64,000 bases of DNA. Origin: CAIKOD01 sp035543455 (GTDB lineage: Archaea; Halobacteriota; Methanomicrobia; Methanomicrobiales; Methanospirillaceae). A program made the position numbers and the translations under genes. Under the pieces are notes generated by a model, which made no database searches, had not been told where the DNA came from, and saw only the letters and a program-made list of their open reading frames with translations. Every line of letters starts with the position of its first letter. Position 1 is the stretch's first letter. The stretch covers positions 1-64,000 of the forward strand of contig DATKKE010000053.1 of the NCBI GenBank assembly GCA_035543455.1. Direction: 5' to 3'. Positions 1 through 9,046 of the stretch are shown here, piece by piece.

Positions 1-875
1 ACGGCATTCGCAATATAATTCATGCCGCTGAAGGAGACGATGGAGATCCGGTCCGGATTAGGTTGCAGGTTCAGCACTTCATTTCCCATCGAAACGGGAA
101 ACACAAAACCGCATTGTTTCATTGCAGTGATCAGTTCTCTCACTCGCATTTCTGCCGGAACGGGAACTTCACGGACATTCGCAAGACCGATCCCTGATTT
201 TGTCCGGACGAGAGTTCTGACAGAGGTAAGACCTGCCGAAATAAACAACTGGAGCGGATCGATGGTAGTCCCACGATAACCGATTAAATCCAGAAAAGCC
301 CCGGGAATACCGTTTTCGATCAACAGCCGCCCCCCATATGCCATCCGGACCGGAATCCCGTTCCTCTGGAATACCCCGTCCATGCTGATACTGCAGATCG
401 TAATAACGCCAACCGAATCCGCGGGGATACGCGGGTCATCATCGAGGATCTTGTACGTGCTGAAAAATCCGCATTCCGCCTTGATTATTTCATCGAATAC
501 ACTGCGGAGCTGATCTTCCTGTTCTTTCGGTACCATCGACAGGTTGTAGGCTACATCGCCCGTACCAGATTCAGGATCAAATGTGGTCCGGTACGCGAGG
601 CGCTCCAGTTTCGATATGATAAACCCGATCCTATCCCCGACGAGGGCACAGTCTGTTTCTGATATACCGGCATCGGTGAGGATCCTCCCCAAATTTCCGA
701 CTTTCTCGGTAAATCCCATTTCATCGAGATACTGGAGGTAATACTGCACCGCCCGGTCGGTAAGAATGAAGCCTCGTTCTGCCATAATTTCGGAGAGCCT
801 TTTTGCCCCGACCGGTTCGCTGTGATCTTTGAGGATCCGGAGTATCTCAATATACTTACGTTCTGTACGGATCAT
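1..875 (-). CDS. nrpR: NrpR-type nitrogen-responsive transcriptional repressor (partial, runs off the window start)
   Basis: The protein starts MIRTERKYIEILRILKDH at an ATG at 875 and stays open to base 1, so about 291 residues are visible and the 3' end is missing. Residues 1-70 form a winged helix-turn-helix that reads like the N-terminal domain of NrpR. The remainder resembles the NrpR effector domain (DUF128), including the stretch GTTIDPLQLFISAGLTSV. In methanogens NrpR represses nif, glnA and amt genes and releases DNA when it binds 2-oxoglutarate. Whether this copy has one or two effector domains cannot be seen. Only an out-of-frame shadow ORF occupies the other frame at 551-850. The family call comes from remembered motifs and is fairly secure. 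Confidence 0.72.
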   Translation of the reverse strand, partial: MIRTERKYIEILRILKDHSEPVGAKRLSEIMAERGFILTDRAVQYYLQYLDEMGFTEKVGNLGRILTDAGISETDCALVGDRIGFIISKLERLAYRTTFDPESGTGDVAYNLSMVPKEQEDQLRSVFDEIIKAECGFFSTYKILDDDPRIPADSVGVITICSISMDGVFQRNGIPVRMAYGGRLLIENGIPGAFLDLIGYRGTTIDPLQLFISAGLTSVRTLVRTKSGIGLANVREVPVPAEMRVRELITAMKQCGFVFPVSMGNEVLNLQPNPDRISIVSFSGMNYIANA

Positions 876-1102
876 TCTTCCTCTGGGGATTCCATGTTTC
901 CGGAAAATATTTCCATGACGGTCGGTTCATCATATCATTGACCTGTTCATAGTATTGATATCAGGATATTTTGCCGTTATCCCCTGTGCCCTCATTCAAT
1001 AACATCCGCTAACGATATAACACCCTGACACTTTTTTCTGTGGATTATGGTGCTATCTATGATATTTTCTTCCTTTGAAGTCACATAATGGTTTTTACTC
1101 TG

Positions 1103-1639
1103 TCATCGTGCATCGATCGCTCCGTGGCTGTCCTGGTACCGGCCGTTATACAGCATTCCACCTTCCTGCACTTCGTGGATAATCATCTGGACTATCCTGT
1201 CGTTCTTTTTCAGTGCGATATCTTCTCTTCCCATGTTGACCAGACACAGGGTAAGCTGACCTCTGAAGCCGGGGTCGACGAATCCGGCGGAAATGATGAC
1301 ACCCCGCCTGCCGTATGACGACCTGCACCTGAGTGTTGCGGCAAGATCTCCCGGGATTTCCACCCATTCAAGACTTGGTACGAGCGTGCAGCAACTCCTT
1401 GGGAGGACCATATCGAGAGAGACCCTGAGATCGTACGATGCAGGCTGGAGACTTTCCGGAGCAAATGGTGATATTACCAGATGCCGTCCAGGCTCTTTCC
1501 TTTTGTATGGAGGACTGGAGATCTTACCGGTTTCACAATCGCTCCTTACCGGGGGCTCATCTGTTCGAACGGCATCAGCAGGAAAACATCCCGATTCAGC
1601 AAGCCGTTCCGATATTGTTCTGGCAGAAAGTATCATCAC
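1103..1639 (-). CDS. dcd: dCTP deaminase/dUTPase-family protein (Dcd-like) with altered active site
   Basis: The 178-aa protein has Dcd hallmarks: N-terminal ILSARTISERL, then SLQPASYDLRV (about 63-73), RSSYGRRGV (107-114) and AGFVDPGFRGQLTL (118-131). Dcd enzymes convert dCTP to dUTP, or to dUMP in the bifunctional archaeal form, feeding thymidylate synthesis. Two oddities are directly visible. The catalytic Glu expected in the TLE-x-x-N motif is Cys132 (TLCLVN, codon TGT). A roughly 30-residue hydrophilic insertion (about 20-52) separates the first helix from the ISP strand. Because the motif III-like Asp is retained, it could act only as a dUTPase or bind nucleotide without deaminating. 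The start may be the first or second ATG. A thymidylate synthase lies 7.4 kb away. Confidence 0.7.
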   Translation of the reverse strand: MMILSARTISERLAESGCFPADAVRTDEPPVRSDCETGKISSPPYKRKEPGRHLVISPFAPESLQPASYDLRVSLDMVLPRSCCTLVPSLEWVEIPGDLAATLRCRSSYGRRGVIISAGFVDPGFRGQLTLCLVNMGREDIALKKNDRIVQMIIHEVQEGGMLYNGRYQDSHGAIDAR

Positions 1640-1693
1640 GAAGAGTGGGAGGAAAAATGCTTAATATCTTGCGATTTAAATATGGGAAAAGCT

Positions 1694-1765
1694 GGATCCA
1701 TAGGGTAGAGGATATCCTCTTGGGCTTCGAACCCAAGGACGCGGGTTCGATTCCCGCTGGGTCCG
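1694..1765 (+). tRNA. tRNA-Arg (anticodon TCG)
   Basis: A 72-nt cloverleaf: acceptor GGATCCA pairs with TGGGTCC (one G-T pair), the anticodon stem TTGGG/CCCAA encloses the loop CTTCGAA, and the T arm GCGGG-TTCGATT-CCCGC is perfect. Discriminator is G; CCA is not encoded. Anticodon TCG reads CGA/CGG arginine codons. Confidence 0.93.
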
Positions 1766-1899
1766 TTAATTTTCAGTACCGTAATTGCATCACACTATTG
1801 ATACAATGTTGTTCAGTTACGGTCAATCAAATCAGGTATTTATTCCTGTTCTTATGGTGTATCCATTAAATTTAATACGTACCCGTAATAGTAGCACTT

Positions 1900-2637
1900 A
1901 TGAAATCACCGGGATATGCAGTACTATTAGTTATCGGCCTCGTGGCTATCCTTGCAGGATGCCTGCAACAGCCTGCCGTTCCGGTATCAACATCCGCAGG
2001 TACTCCTGCACCCATCCCTTTGGCGACACAGGCTATTCCATCCCCCTGTGTATCCTGTAATCAGGTAGTTCCTGAAAGGATCCCGGTGACAACCGGTACT
2101 TTGCCAGGATCATCGTTGGTAACTCAGTATTTCCAGATCCCGGTCGCGGACTTCGTCGCGAACCGAACATCCGGAAGAAGTCCTCTTGTAATCGGGTTTT
2201 CTGACAGGTCGTCCCTTTCGCCCGTGAACTGGTTCTGGGACTTTGGAGACGGCGCCGTATCACATGAGAAAAATCCCATCCATGTATATATAAATCCAGG
2301 GACATATTCCGTCAGGTTAAATGCGTCAAACGATGCCGGGAGCAATACGGCAACAAAAGTATATTACATTATCGTTATGCCCGAATTCCAGGCACCGGTT
2401 GCTTCATTCGGGCTAAGTCCTCAGGAATCACCCTCAGGCGTGCTCCAGTTCATCGACCGTTCGTCCGGGCCTCCGACGAAATGGTCCTGGAATTTTGGTG
2501 ATGGCGGAACCTCAGATCTCGAGAACCCGGTCCATAGTTTTGTAACACCCGGAAATTATCTCGTATCCCTGACCGTATCGAATCCCTCAGGCACGGGCTT
2601 CACGACAAGGGAGTTGGTATTCGGAGGATCTCCCTGA
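1900..2637 (+). CDS. secreted lipoprotein-like protein with two PKD domains
   Basis: The 245-aa product begins with a short basic N-terminus and a hydrophobic segment ending in the lipobox-like LAGC, with Cys21 as the likely lipidated residue. A Pro/Ser/Thr-rich linker follows. Two PKD (Ig-like) domains fill the rest: about 82-163, with WFWDFGDGAVSHEKNPIHVY, and about 166-243, with WSWNFGDGGTSDLENPVHSF. PKD repeats are common in methanogen surface proteins and usually mediate protein or carbohydrate contacts. No catalytic domain is visible, so it is probably a cell-surface adhesion or spacer protein. It sits alone between tRNA-Arg and a convergent surface-protein gene. Confidence 0.82.
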   Translation: MKSPGYAVLLVIGLVAILAGCLQQPAVPVSTSAGTPAPIPLATQAIPSPCVSCNQVVPERIPVTTGTLPGSSLVTQYFQIPVADFVANRTSGRSPLVIGFSDRSSLSPVNWFWDFGDGAVSHEKNPIHVYINPGTYSVRLNASNDAGSNTATKVYYIIVMPEFQAPVASFGLSPQESPSGVLQFIDRSSGPPTKWSWNFGDGGTSDLENPVHSFVTPGNYLVSLTVSNPSGTGFTTRELVFGGSP

Positions 2638-2698
2638 TAAATTAAAGTCTTTTATGGGAAAAATAATCATTAAAATTGTCGATTCATCGTAAAAAATT

Positions 2699-4144
2699 CT
2701 ATATATCGCCGCCTCTTCGGCCGCCACCCGAATCTGCATGCGACTTCGGTACTGAATGTGTCTTTCCCGGTCTCCTTCTCCGTGACCTGATGGTGAGGAT
2801 TATGGCAATAATCAGGATGACTACGATAAGCGAGCCTGTTACTGCCGGGATCAGGATCGGATTCAGCCCTCTGACCAGGGTAATGGTAATACTCGACGCC
2901 TTGGTATTTGCCGGGTCCAGGGTCTTCGTTACCGTTGCCGGCTGGTATCCTTCCCTCGCAGCAGTAATATTGTTCTGGACATTCACTTTGACCGGAACAA
3001 TCAACATGCCATTTCCATCAGTCATCCCGGAATTCTGGCCATTCAAAAAAACGGTCGTATTAGGGAGGATTACATGCCCCTCATCTTCAACATAAACGGT
3101 CAGATCGGCCACAGCCGCCGGGAGTATTACCGTGAGGTCTTTTCCGACATCGTCCCTGGCCACGTCTTTCCTTACCGTCGTATAACCGGAATGACGTATT
3201 TCCAGGAGATCGTCTTCTGCCAGTGGATTCTGGAATGAATATTTCCCGAACTGGCTGGTCGTGCCGACAGGGTTTCCATTCACCAGTATTGCCGCTCCCT
3301 CGACCGGTGCGTTCATCTCATTAAAAACCGTTATTGATGCTTTATACGGCGCGACCGACAACGGGATATTCACTACCGCTTCATTCTCACCGATATTTCT
3401 TTTTTCCAGATAATCAACAAATCCGCTTTTTACAATTTTCAGGTTGTAAACCTTATTTCTTGGGATTTCCAATGTCAGAATACCATTCTGATCTGTTTTA
3501 CCTTTTGAAACCCCGTCGATAAATACCTCTGCACCCGCAGCAGGGGACTGGTCCCGGCCGTCATAAACCAGGATGGAGAACCTGTCGCTCCTGAGCAGGA
3601 GATACTGGACAGTTTTATCTTCTGTCCCCATTTCAACAACCGCCGTCCGTTCCTGGTAGTTCGGTGCATCAATCGTAATGGTATATACACCTTCCGCCAC
3701 GACAGGGAACACAACTTTCCCGGTAGTGTCAGTCTGGTTGGTCTGCCCGGTAATATTTACGCCGCTCAGTTTTACAACGGTATTGGGGACTGGTAATGCA
3801 CTGTCGGTATCAAATATGCTCATCGTAAGCGAGAGCTGCTTTTTCCTGATCTGCACGAGAACCCCGGTTTCAGCTTTTCCGACCTGGTCTTCCCATGATT
3901 CATACCCTGGTTTTAAAACCTTGACATCCAGGGCATCTGTCCCGGGATGGGTGAAGGTAAAGATACCGTCAGTTCCTGTTTTTCCTGCAAGAGCTCCGTT
4001 AACAAAGACTGATGCATAGGGGACGGGGTTAATAGTTCCATCTTTTTCAAAAACACTGACTGATAAGGTCTGTGCCCCCGCAAGAGAGACGAGAAGCAGC
4101 AAGCAGAGGAAAAAGAATAGGCGGCAGGGTAATTTCATATGCAT
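2699..4144 (-). CDS. cell-surface protein with tandem carboxypeptidase-regulatory/CnaB-like domains and C-terminal membrane anchor
   Basis: I start translation at the ATG at 4144 because GGGAGG lies about 5 nt upstream; an ATG 6 nt further on and a longer in-frame extension to 4174 are alternatives. A signal peptide (LFFFLCLLLLVSLAGA) is followed by about five repeats of 80-90 residues, each with a pattern like V-x-N-G-x-x-x-G-x-T-D-x-x-G-x-x-x-F, typical of carboxypeptidase regulatory-like or CnaB-type beta-sandwich folds. Near the C-terminus a transmembrane helix (TGSLIVVILIIAIILTI) is followed by an Arg-rich cytosolic tail. It is likely an anchored, extended surface protein of unknown ligand. 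Confidence 0.8.
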   Translation of the reverse strand: MHMKLPCRLFFFLCLLLLVSLAGAQTLSVSVFEKDGTINPVPYASVFVNGALAGKTGTDGIFTFTHPGTDALDVKVLKPGYESWEDQVGKAETGVLVQIRKKQLSLTMSIFDTDSALPVPNTVVKLSGVNITGQTNQTDTTGKVVFPVVAEGVYTITIDAPNYQERTAVVEMGTEDKTVQYLLLRSDRFSILVYDGRDQSPAAGAEVFIDGVSKGKTDQNGILTLEIPRNKVYNLKIVKSGFVDYLEKRNIGENEAVVNIPLSVAPYKASITVFNEMNAPVEGAAILVNGNPVGTTSQFGKYSFQNPLAEDDLLEIRHSGYTTVRKDVARDDVGKDLTVILPAAVADLTVYVEDEGHVILPNTTVFLNGQNSGMTDGNGMLIVPVKVNVQNNITAAREGYQPATVTKTLDPANTKASSITITLVRGLNPILIPAVTGSLIVVILIIAIILTIRSRRRRPGKTHSVPKSHADSGGGRRGGDI

Positions 4145-4241
4145 TAATCCCTCCCATAATAATTTAGAGCCCATGATTTATATTTTTTCTTATTTCAGAC
4201 CAGATAAAATGTTTGATCTGCATTAGAGCCATGGATAGCCC

Positions 4242-5768
4242 TTACTGCCACCGGAGCTCTCCGGGTATCCTGTCGAGAACCATCCCTTCTACGACAACCG
4301 GCATCAGCCTCCTTCCTTCTTCGATTGCTTTGTCGAGTTGCCATTTTCTCTCGGCAAAAATGGTGAATATGGGATCTCCCGCTTCTATATGGGCACCTTT
4401 TTTCGCGTGGAGCAGGATTCCCGCCCCGGGATCGTGAGGAGCGCCGGCTGTCCTGGCGATGCTGATAAGGGATTTGTTGTTAAAATCAATCACATATCCG
4501 GTTGTCGGAGCCCTCACCACGAACGTATGGTTTCCTGGCTGGATATCAGTCGATCTGACTTTGGGATCGCCACCCTGAATCTCGATGATCTGGCGGAATT
4601 TTTCCAGGGCCTTTCCGGATTTCAGCAGAGTCCGCGCCACTTCCATCCCGGTCCCAACCGACGCTTTTCCAGCCATTTCCAGAGCTATCCCTGCAATCGC
4701 AAGACTTTTCTGGGTAAGCGATGAAGGTTCGTCACTTCCTTCAAGGACTTTTAATGCTTCAATAACTTCAAGGTGTGGACCGATGGACCGTCCTACGGGG
4801 GATCCTCCGTACGTTACGGCGCATTCCACGCGGATGTGGAGCCTCTCGCCGAGCTCGATGAACTCGCGTGCCAGTTTCCTTCCCTCTGCCAGGTTTACAA
4901 CCTTGGTATTGGGGCCGACAGGTATATCAATGACAACCAGATCCGCTCCGATAGCACATTTTTTGGCCATGACACTTGCCAGCATCTGACCCCTGGCATC
5001 GATCCGGAATGGATATTCCTGGAGGATGATTTTGTCATCTGCCGGTGCGATGTTCGTTGCCCCGCCCCATACGATCACCCCACCTACTTTCAGGGTCATC
5101 TGCTGGACTTCCGTTGCTGAAAATTCTACGGGGGCAAGTACTTCCATGAGGTCCGCTGTCCCACCGGCCCCTGTGATTGCACGGGAGCTCGTTTTTGGAA
5201 TTTTCAGACCGCTGGCAGCAATAACAGGGACGACTATCAGGGAGATCTTATTGCCGGGAACACCACCTATCGAATGCTTGTCAACGATAGGATGGGTATG
5301 AAATGTAAGATGCTCCCCGGTGTCGACAATTGCCCGGGTAAGGTGCTCCACCTCGTCCATATCAAGGGCATTGATATAGCTCGCCGTGATATATGCCGTA
5401 AGCTCGGCAGGAGTGAGATCGTCATTTACGGTGTCACGGATAATAGCAAACGTCTCCTCCTGGGTCAGACGTTCTCCGTTCATTTTTTTCGTGATATACT
5501 CAAGGGACTGAGGCCTCGCTGCTTCCCTGACCTCAAGCAGCGCTCCGTCGAGAATGCAGAGCCTGTCATTACAGAGCTGGTAAATACCAGCCGTTCCCTG
5601 CGGAACCATAGTCGTGGTAATATCGACATGGACGGCAGTGGAAATCCCCGATTGTTCATTGAGAACCTGAACACGGTCTCCCTGCAGGACACCGAGATTC
5701 CGGGCATCTGCAAGGTTGAGCAGGACGCCACGGTCAGCAATGTCCAGTAATTTTGCCGTTAATTTCAT
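4242..5768 (-). CDS. deoA: AMP phosphorylase (archaeal thymidine-phosphorylase-like)
   Basis: The 508-aa protein matches archaeal AMP phosphorylase in length and sequence: N-terminal beta domain (MKLTAKLLDIADRGVLLNL), then the nucleoside phosphorylase core with KHSIGGVPGNK and TSSRAITGAGGTADLMEVL. The enzyme phosphorolyses NMPs to ribose-1,5-bisphosphate plus base. With R15P isomerase and type III Rubisco it forms the archaeal nucleotide-salvage pathway. Neither partner gene is in this window. The ATG start at 5768 is natural, since MKLTAKLLDI is the usual family N-terminus. It is transcribed alone, convergent with no neighbour. Confidence 0.88.
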   Translation of the reverse strand: MKLTAKLLDIADRGVLLNLADARNLGVLQGDRVQVLNEQSGISTAVHVDITTTMVPQGTAGIYQLCNDRLCILDGALLEVREAARPQSLEYITKKMNGERLTQEETFAIIRDTVNDDLTPAELTAYITASYINALDMDEVEHLTRAIVDTGEHLTFHTHPIVDKHSIGGVPGNKISLIVVPVIAASGLKIPKTSSRAITGAGGTADLMEVLAPVEFSATEVQQMTLKVGGVIVWGGATNIAPADDKIILQEYPFRIDARGQMLASVMAKKCAIGADLVVIDIPVGPNTKVVNLAEGRKLAREFIELGERLHIRVECAVTYGGSPVGRSIGPHLEVIEALKVLEGSDEPSSLTQKSLAIAGIALEMAGKASVGTGMEVARTLLKSGKALEKFRQIIEIQGGDPKVRSTDIQPGNHTFVVRAPTTGYVIDFNNKSLISIARTAGAPHDPGAGILLHAKKGAHIEAGDPIFTIFAERKWQLDKAIEEGRRLMPVVVEGMVLDRIPGELRWQ

Positions 5769-6016
5769 GGATATTCACTTGCCTGTCCCCTGGTCCGTTT
5801 CATGATAGTAAATGTTTCTCCGGTATAATATAATTCACCGGGATCCGGTCGTTTCCCCGGGAATTGGTAATTATATCCTCTGAAAAGATTATGCAGGAAA
5901 TTGCTGTACGAACCTTATTTTGCCGGAATAAAAATCCAATTGCCTACCTGATAGAACCTGACGGTATAGAATCACTCAATTCCGGCGTTACCGGATAAAA
6001 AAGTTAGGTTGTTGGG

Positions 6017-8578
6017 TTAGTGCTTGCGCACTACGAGGAACGCAACAGCTCCAAGGCCGATCACGGCAATCAGTGCACCAAATCCAGGCTGAGTTGTCGG
6101 CTTGGCGGTTGGGACTGTTGTCGGTGGGGCGGTCGGGGGTGCTGTTGTTACCGGTGCTACGGTGGTTGGTGGCACGGTGGTTGGAACGGGTGTTGGTTTG
6201 AACTCAACAACGTTGAACAACGTGGATGCCTGTGCACCAGTCACGGTGATACCTTCTGCCTGACAGATGTACTCGTCCGGTTTGAAGGACGATGCATCAA
6301 CTGGGAAGGACCATGTGTTGAAGCCCTGGGTTCCTGCCACGACCTTGACGGTACCGGTTGACCCGCTGAATTCGCCACTCTGGGTCTTCTCGGTTGGCTG
6401 GAATGATGACGAGGTCACCTGCACGAGAATCTGATCATCGACTGCGAGGTTGGTGGTTCCCTGGATGGTGAACTTGTCGCCGACCTGGTGGTCGCCTATC
6501 GGTGCAATGGTGATCTTTGGTACTTCAACGAGGAACTGGAGCTTCGTGTAGGTATCATCAACGCTTGGGTTGTTGAGTGCCTGGACGAGTGCTTCTGCTG
6601 CATCAGATCCCTGCAAGCTGCCTGCTCCGCCAACCTTGAATAACGAGTTGCCGAATACCGGGTAGGCTCCGAGGACGAACTGCGGTGAATTCGGATTGTC
6701 CGGGAATACGTCGAAGCGGTCGTTGTACATCGGGTGCTGGACGACGACGAAGTACTGACCTGCTGCCATATTGGCTGTGGTTCCCTCGGTTACTTCATAT
6801 TCGAAGGTTCCGTCGGTATTCACACTCTCAGTAGCGTAGCTGATGAAGTTCTTACCCATGATCCAGATTGCAACACCCTGTGTTGGCTGACCCTGGGCAG
6901 TTCCCCGTACATAGAGCTTGTCGCCGGCTGCTACAACCGACTGGGATGCTACTGCACTGACGAACGGCTTCCTGATAATGATCGATACCGTTGCATACTG
7001 GGCATTTGCAAGGTTGTCCCTGTTAACCGCGGTTGCAACTGCATATACCGTGTAGGTACCTGCATCGATGTTCAGGTTTGCAGTCTGCCACTTGTAGGAC
7101 CATGTGTTGTCCTCGAGGACATCCTGCGGGGTGAAGGTTTCATCCTGGCCTGGAATGACTGCCGTCCGTGGGTCGGTCAACTGTCCGCCTGCTGTCGGCA
7201 GGTTCGGTCCGGTGATGAACAGGTAGGTGAAGTCCGTCTCGGAGTTTGTACCGGTCAGCTTGATCTCCTCGCCGAGGAAGTACTGCTGGTCGCCTGCTGC
7301 AACGATGGTGACTGCGCCCTTCTGGACTGAAATGTCAACTTCGTCGCTCTTGAACTGGCGGTTCGGTGCTGGCGGAGTGACTGGGGTTGCCGGCTCTGCA
7401 CGCTCTACATGGATGGTATATTTCTTGTCCTTGGTATCCTTGGTGGTGGTCCATCCTACAGTCCTGGTTCCTGAGTTCGACAGGGTTACCTGACAGTAGT
7501 ATGAGGTACCATTGGTGAACACGTCACCGTTGTATTTCGGGACGTCCTGCTGGATAGTAAGACCGCCGCCACCCTGGTACTGGTATTGACCAATAACGAT
7601 GTTGTTTGGCTGATCCTGCGCTACGTTATCCTGTGACGCGGCGATGAACGGTGGTGCATCAGTGTTGTTACCTGACATCGAGCTGGTGCCCTTTACCCAC
7701 AGGTAGTAGGCGGTGTTGGGTCTGCCAGTGATGGTCACGGAGAACGGGTTGCCACGGACTACGGAATCCTTGCTGGCCTGGATCTTGACAGTGTCGGATG
7801 CAAGGGTTACTGTCTGGGTCGTTGATATCGTCTTTCCGGTGTAGTCGTTACCTGATGCATCCTTGTAGTTGTCTTTCATGCCGTTAAGGTTACACTCGGT
7901 CCAGAAGGTATAGACTCCTGCCTTGTATATCCTGCTTCCCTGGCCGTCAACAATACCTGTTGCCCAGCCGTAGGGTCCTGACTGATTGACAACCCAGAAA
8001 TAGGGCATTGCATTGACTGACTGCCCTGTCAGGGCAATCTGTGTGGCGAGATCCTGGTACAATGCGGTATATACAGTACCGTCGGATGTCTTCACCTTGA
8101 TGTCGACGAATCCGGTTGTTGAGTTACGCTGGGTGGGGATTGTGTTAAGATTGGTCTCAAGACGGAAGTTAATGAAGTCTCCTGCCGGGACACTCTTCCC
8201 GGTGACAATCTTACCTGCCTGCTGGTCCCATGCGTTTACAACCTGAGATGGGTCGTTTGCAACAACTGCAACAGTGTTTGTGCTACCTACGTACCAGTTA
8301 CCTGCATGGCCGACGAATGTCTGCGGGGCCACGTAGAAGTTATTCGGGTCTGTAACCGTTACGGTTGCTGCCGGGGCACTTTGTCCTACTGTCTGTGATC
8401 CCGTATACCACGAGAGAACTGTCCCTGCGGGTACCGGTAAGACCAGGCCCTGTTCACCAATGAATACGTCGCCCCCGACCGGGACATTCTGGATCTTCGG
8501 GTATGCAGAAACTGCGGTTCCCGCAAGAAGAACCAGTGCGACGCACATCATCAGTGCAATACTTAATCGCTTAGTCAT
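6017..8578 (-). CDS. S-layer glycoprotein (Methanomicrobiales type) with PGF-CTERM-like tail
   Basis: An 853-aa secreted protein. The signal peptide ends near VSA-YPKI; the N-terminal region resembles the DUF3821 module of Methanomicrobiales S-layer proteins, followed by several Ig-like beta domains. The C-terminal end is a Thr/Pro-rich stretch (likely O-glycosylated cell-wall spacer), then PGFGALIAVIGLGAVAF and a short basic VVRKH. This tripartite tail is typical of PGF-CTERM archaeosortase substrates, which are cut and lipid-anchored. Start support is strong: GGAGG lies 7 nt before the ATG. A strong TATA box at 8723-8738 and a leader of about 120 nt suggest high expression. This is probably the main envelope protein. 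Confidence 0.87.
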   Translation of the reverse strand: MTKRLSIALMMCVALVLLAGTAVSAYPKIQNVPVGGDVFIGEQGLVLPVPAGTVLSWYTGSQTVGQSAPAATVTVTDPNNFYVAPQTFVGHAGNWYVGSTNTVAVVANDPSQVVNAWDQQAGKIVTGKSVPAGDFINFRLETNLNTIPTQRNSTTGFVDIKVKTSDGTVYTALYQDLATQIALTGQSVNAMPYFWVVNQSGPYGWATGIVDGQGSRIYKAGVYTFWTECNLNGMKDNYKDASGNDYTGKTISTTQTVTLASDTVKIQASKDSVVRGNPFSVTITGRPNTAYYLWVKGTSSMSGNNTDAPPFIAASQDNVAQDQPNNIVIGQYQYQGGGGLTIQQDVPKYNGDVFTNGTSYYCQVTLSNSGTRTVGWTTTKDTKDKKYTIHVERAEPATPVTPPAPNRQFKSDEVDISVQKGAVTIVAAGDQQYFLGEEIKLTGTNSETDFTYLFITGPNLPTAGGQLTDPRTAVIPGQDETFTPQDVLEDNTWSYKWQTANLNIDAGTYTVYAVATAVNRDNLANAQYATVSIIIRKPFVSAVASQSVVAAGDKLYVRGTAQGQPTQGVAIWIMGKNFISYATESVNTDGTFEYEVTEGTTANMAAGQYFVVVQHPMYNDRFDVFPDNPNSPQFVLGAYPVFGNSLFKVGGAGSLQGSDAAEALVQALNNPSVDDTYTKLQFLVEVPKITIAPIGDHQVGDKFTIQGTTNLAVDDQILVQVTSSSFQPTEKTQSGEFSGSTGTVKVVAGTQGFNTWSFPVDASSFKPDEYICQAEGITVTGAQASTLFNVVEFKPTPVPTTVPPTTVAPVTTAPPTAPPTTVPTAKPTTQPGFGALIAVIGLGAVAFLVVRKH

Positions 8579-8722
8579 CTATTTTCCTCCTTACTCATGT
8601 CCATAGTTCTGTACGTTCAATCCAATGCACCCAAACCGGATCAGGTTCGACACCTGTCGATTAACGGTTCACAGTGCTCCATACTCCGAATAAACGGAAT
8701 ATGATTCAATATTAGTGGAACA

Positions 8723-8738
8723 CTTAATATATCTTTTT
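8723..8738 (-). promoter_or_regulatory. TATA box of the S-layer gene
   Basis: On the minus strand the sequence AAAAGATATATTAAG is a near-ideal archaeal BRE/TATA element. It predicts transcription from about 8700 and a 5' leader near 120 nt, long for an archaeal mRNA and common for S-layer genes. Confidence 0.65.
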
Positions 8739-8962
8739 TGGTTGATCTCATCGAAATTTCTTTGAACTTACGTGATATTAGACGAAATCCGCATGAAATC
8801 GCAGTCTGGCACATGATCTCTGAGTGCAAATCATTCTTCGAAGCCTCTCCGGAAGAACCTAAATACCTGCCCAGTTACGCGCAGGTAAATCCCGGGATTT
8901 TTTGTGAGATTTTGTTTATAGATGGACAATCAGAGTCTTTAATGTATACATCTGTGCAATGA

Positions 8963-8972
8963 TTTTATATAC
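8963..8972 (+). promoter_or_regulatory. TATA box upstream of thymidylate synthase
   Basis: TTTTATATAC precedes the ATG at 9047 by about 75 nt, predicting a leader near 50 nt. Confidence 0.5.
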
Positions 8973-9046
8973 CAGATGATGACGTACTGTTTCACCTCTC
9001 TATTCTCATATTACCATTAATACTCCTCGTTCCAAATAATTCATAC

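Larger units (their letters stand above)
8579..9046. other. divergent promoter region between the S-layer gene and thymidylate synthase
   Basis: This 468-nt gene-free stretch contains the minus-strand S-layer promoter (TATA near 8723-8738) with its leader of about 120 nt, and a plus-strand TATA-like element at 8963-8972 serving the thymidylate synthase gene. The small ORFs in both directions lack ribosome binding sites and look accidental. Confidence 0.65.

Noticed and set aside
551..850. 99-aa minus-strand ORF
   Set aside because: It lies inside the nrpR coding region in another frame and has no family features.
1293..1869. Overlapping plus-strand ORFs opposite dcd and across tRNA-Arg
   Set aside because: They are antisense shadows of the Dcd-like gene and read through the tRNA.
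2150..2620. Internal repeat in the PKD lipoprotein gene as a DNA repeat
   Set aside because: It is explained by two homologous protein domains.
6734..7330. 198-aa plus-strand ORF
   Set aside because: Antisense to the S-layer gene, with biased Cys/Gly composition typical of a shadow.
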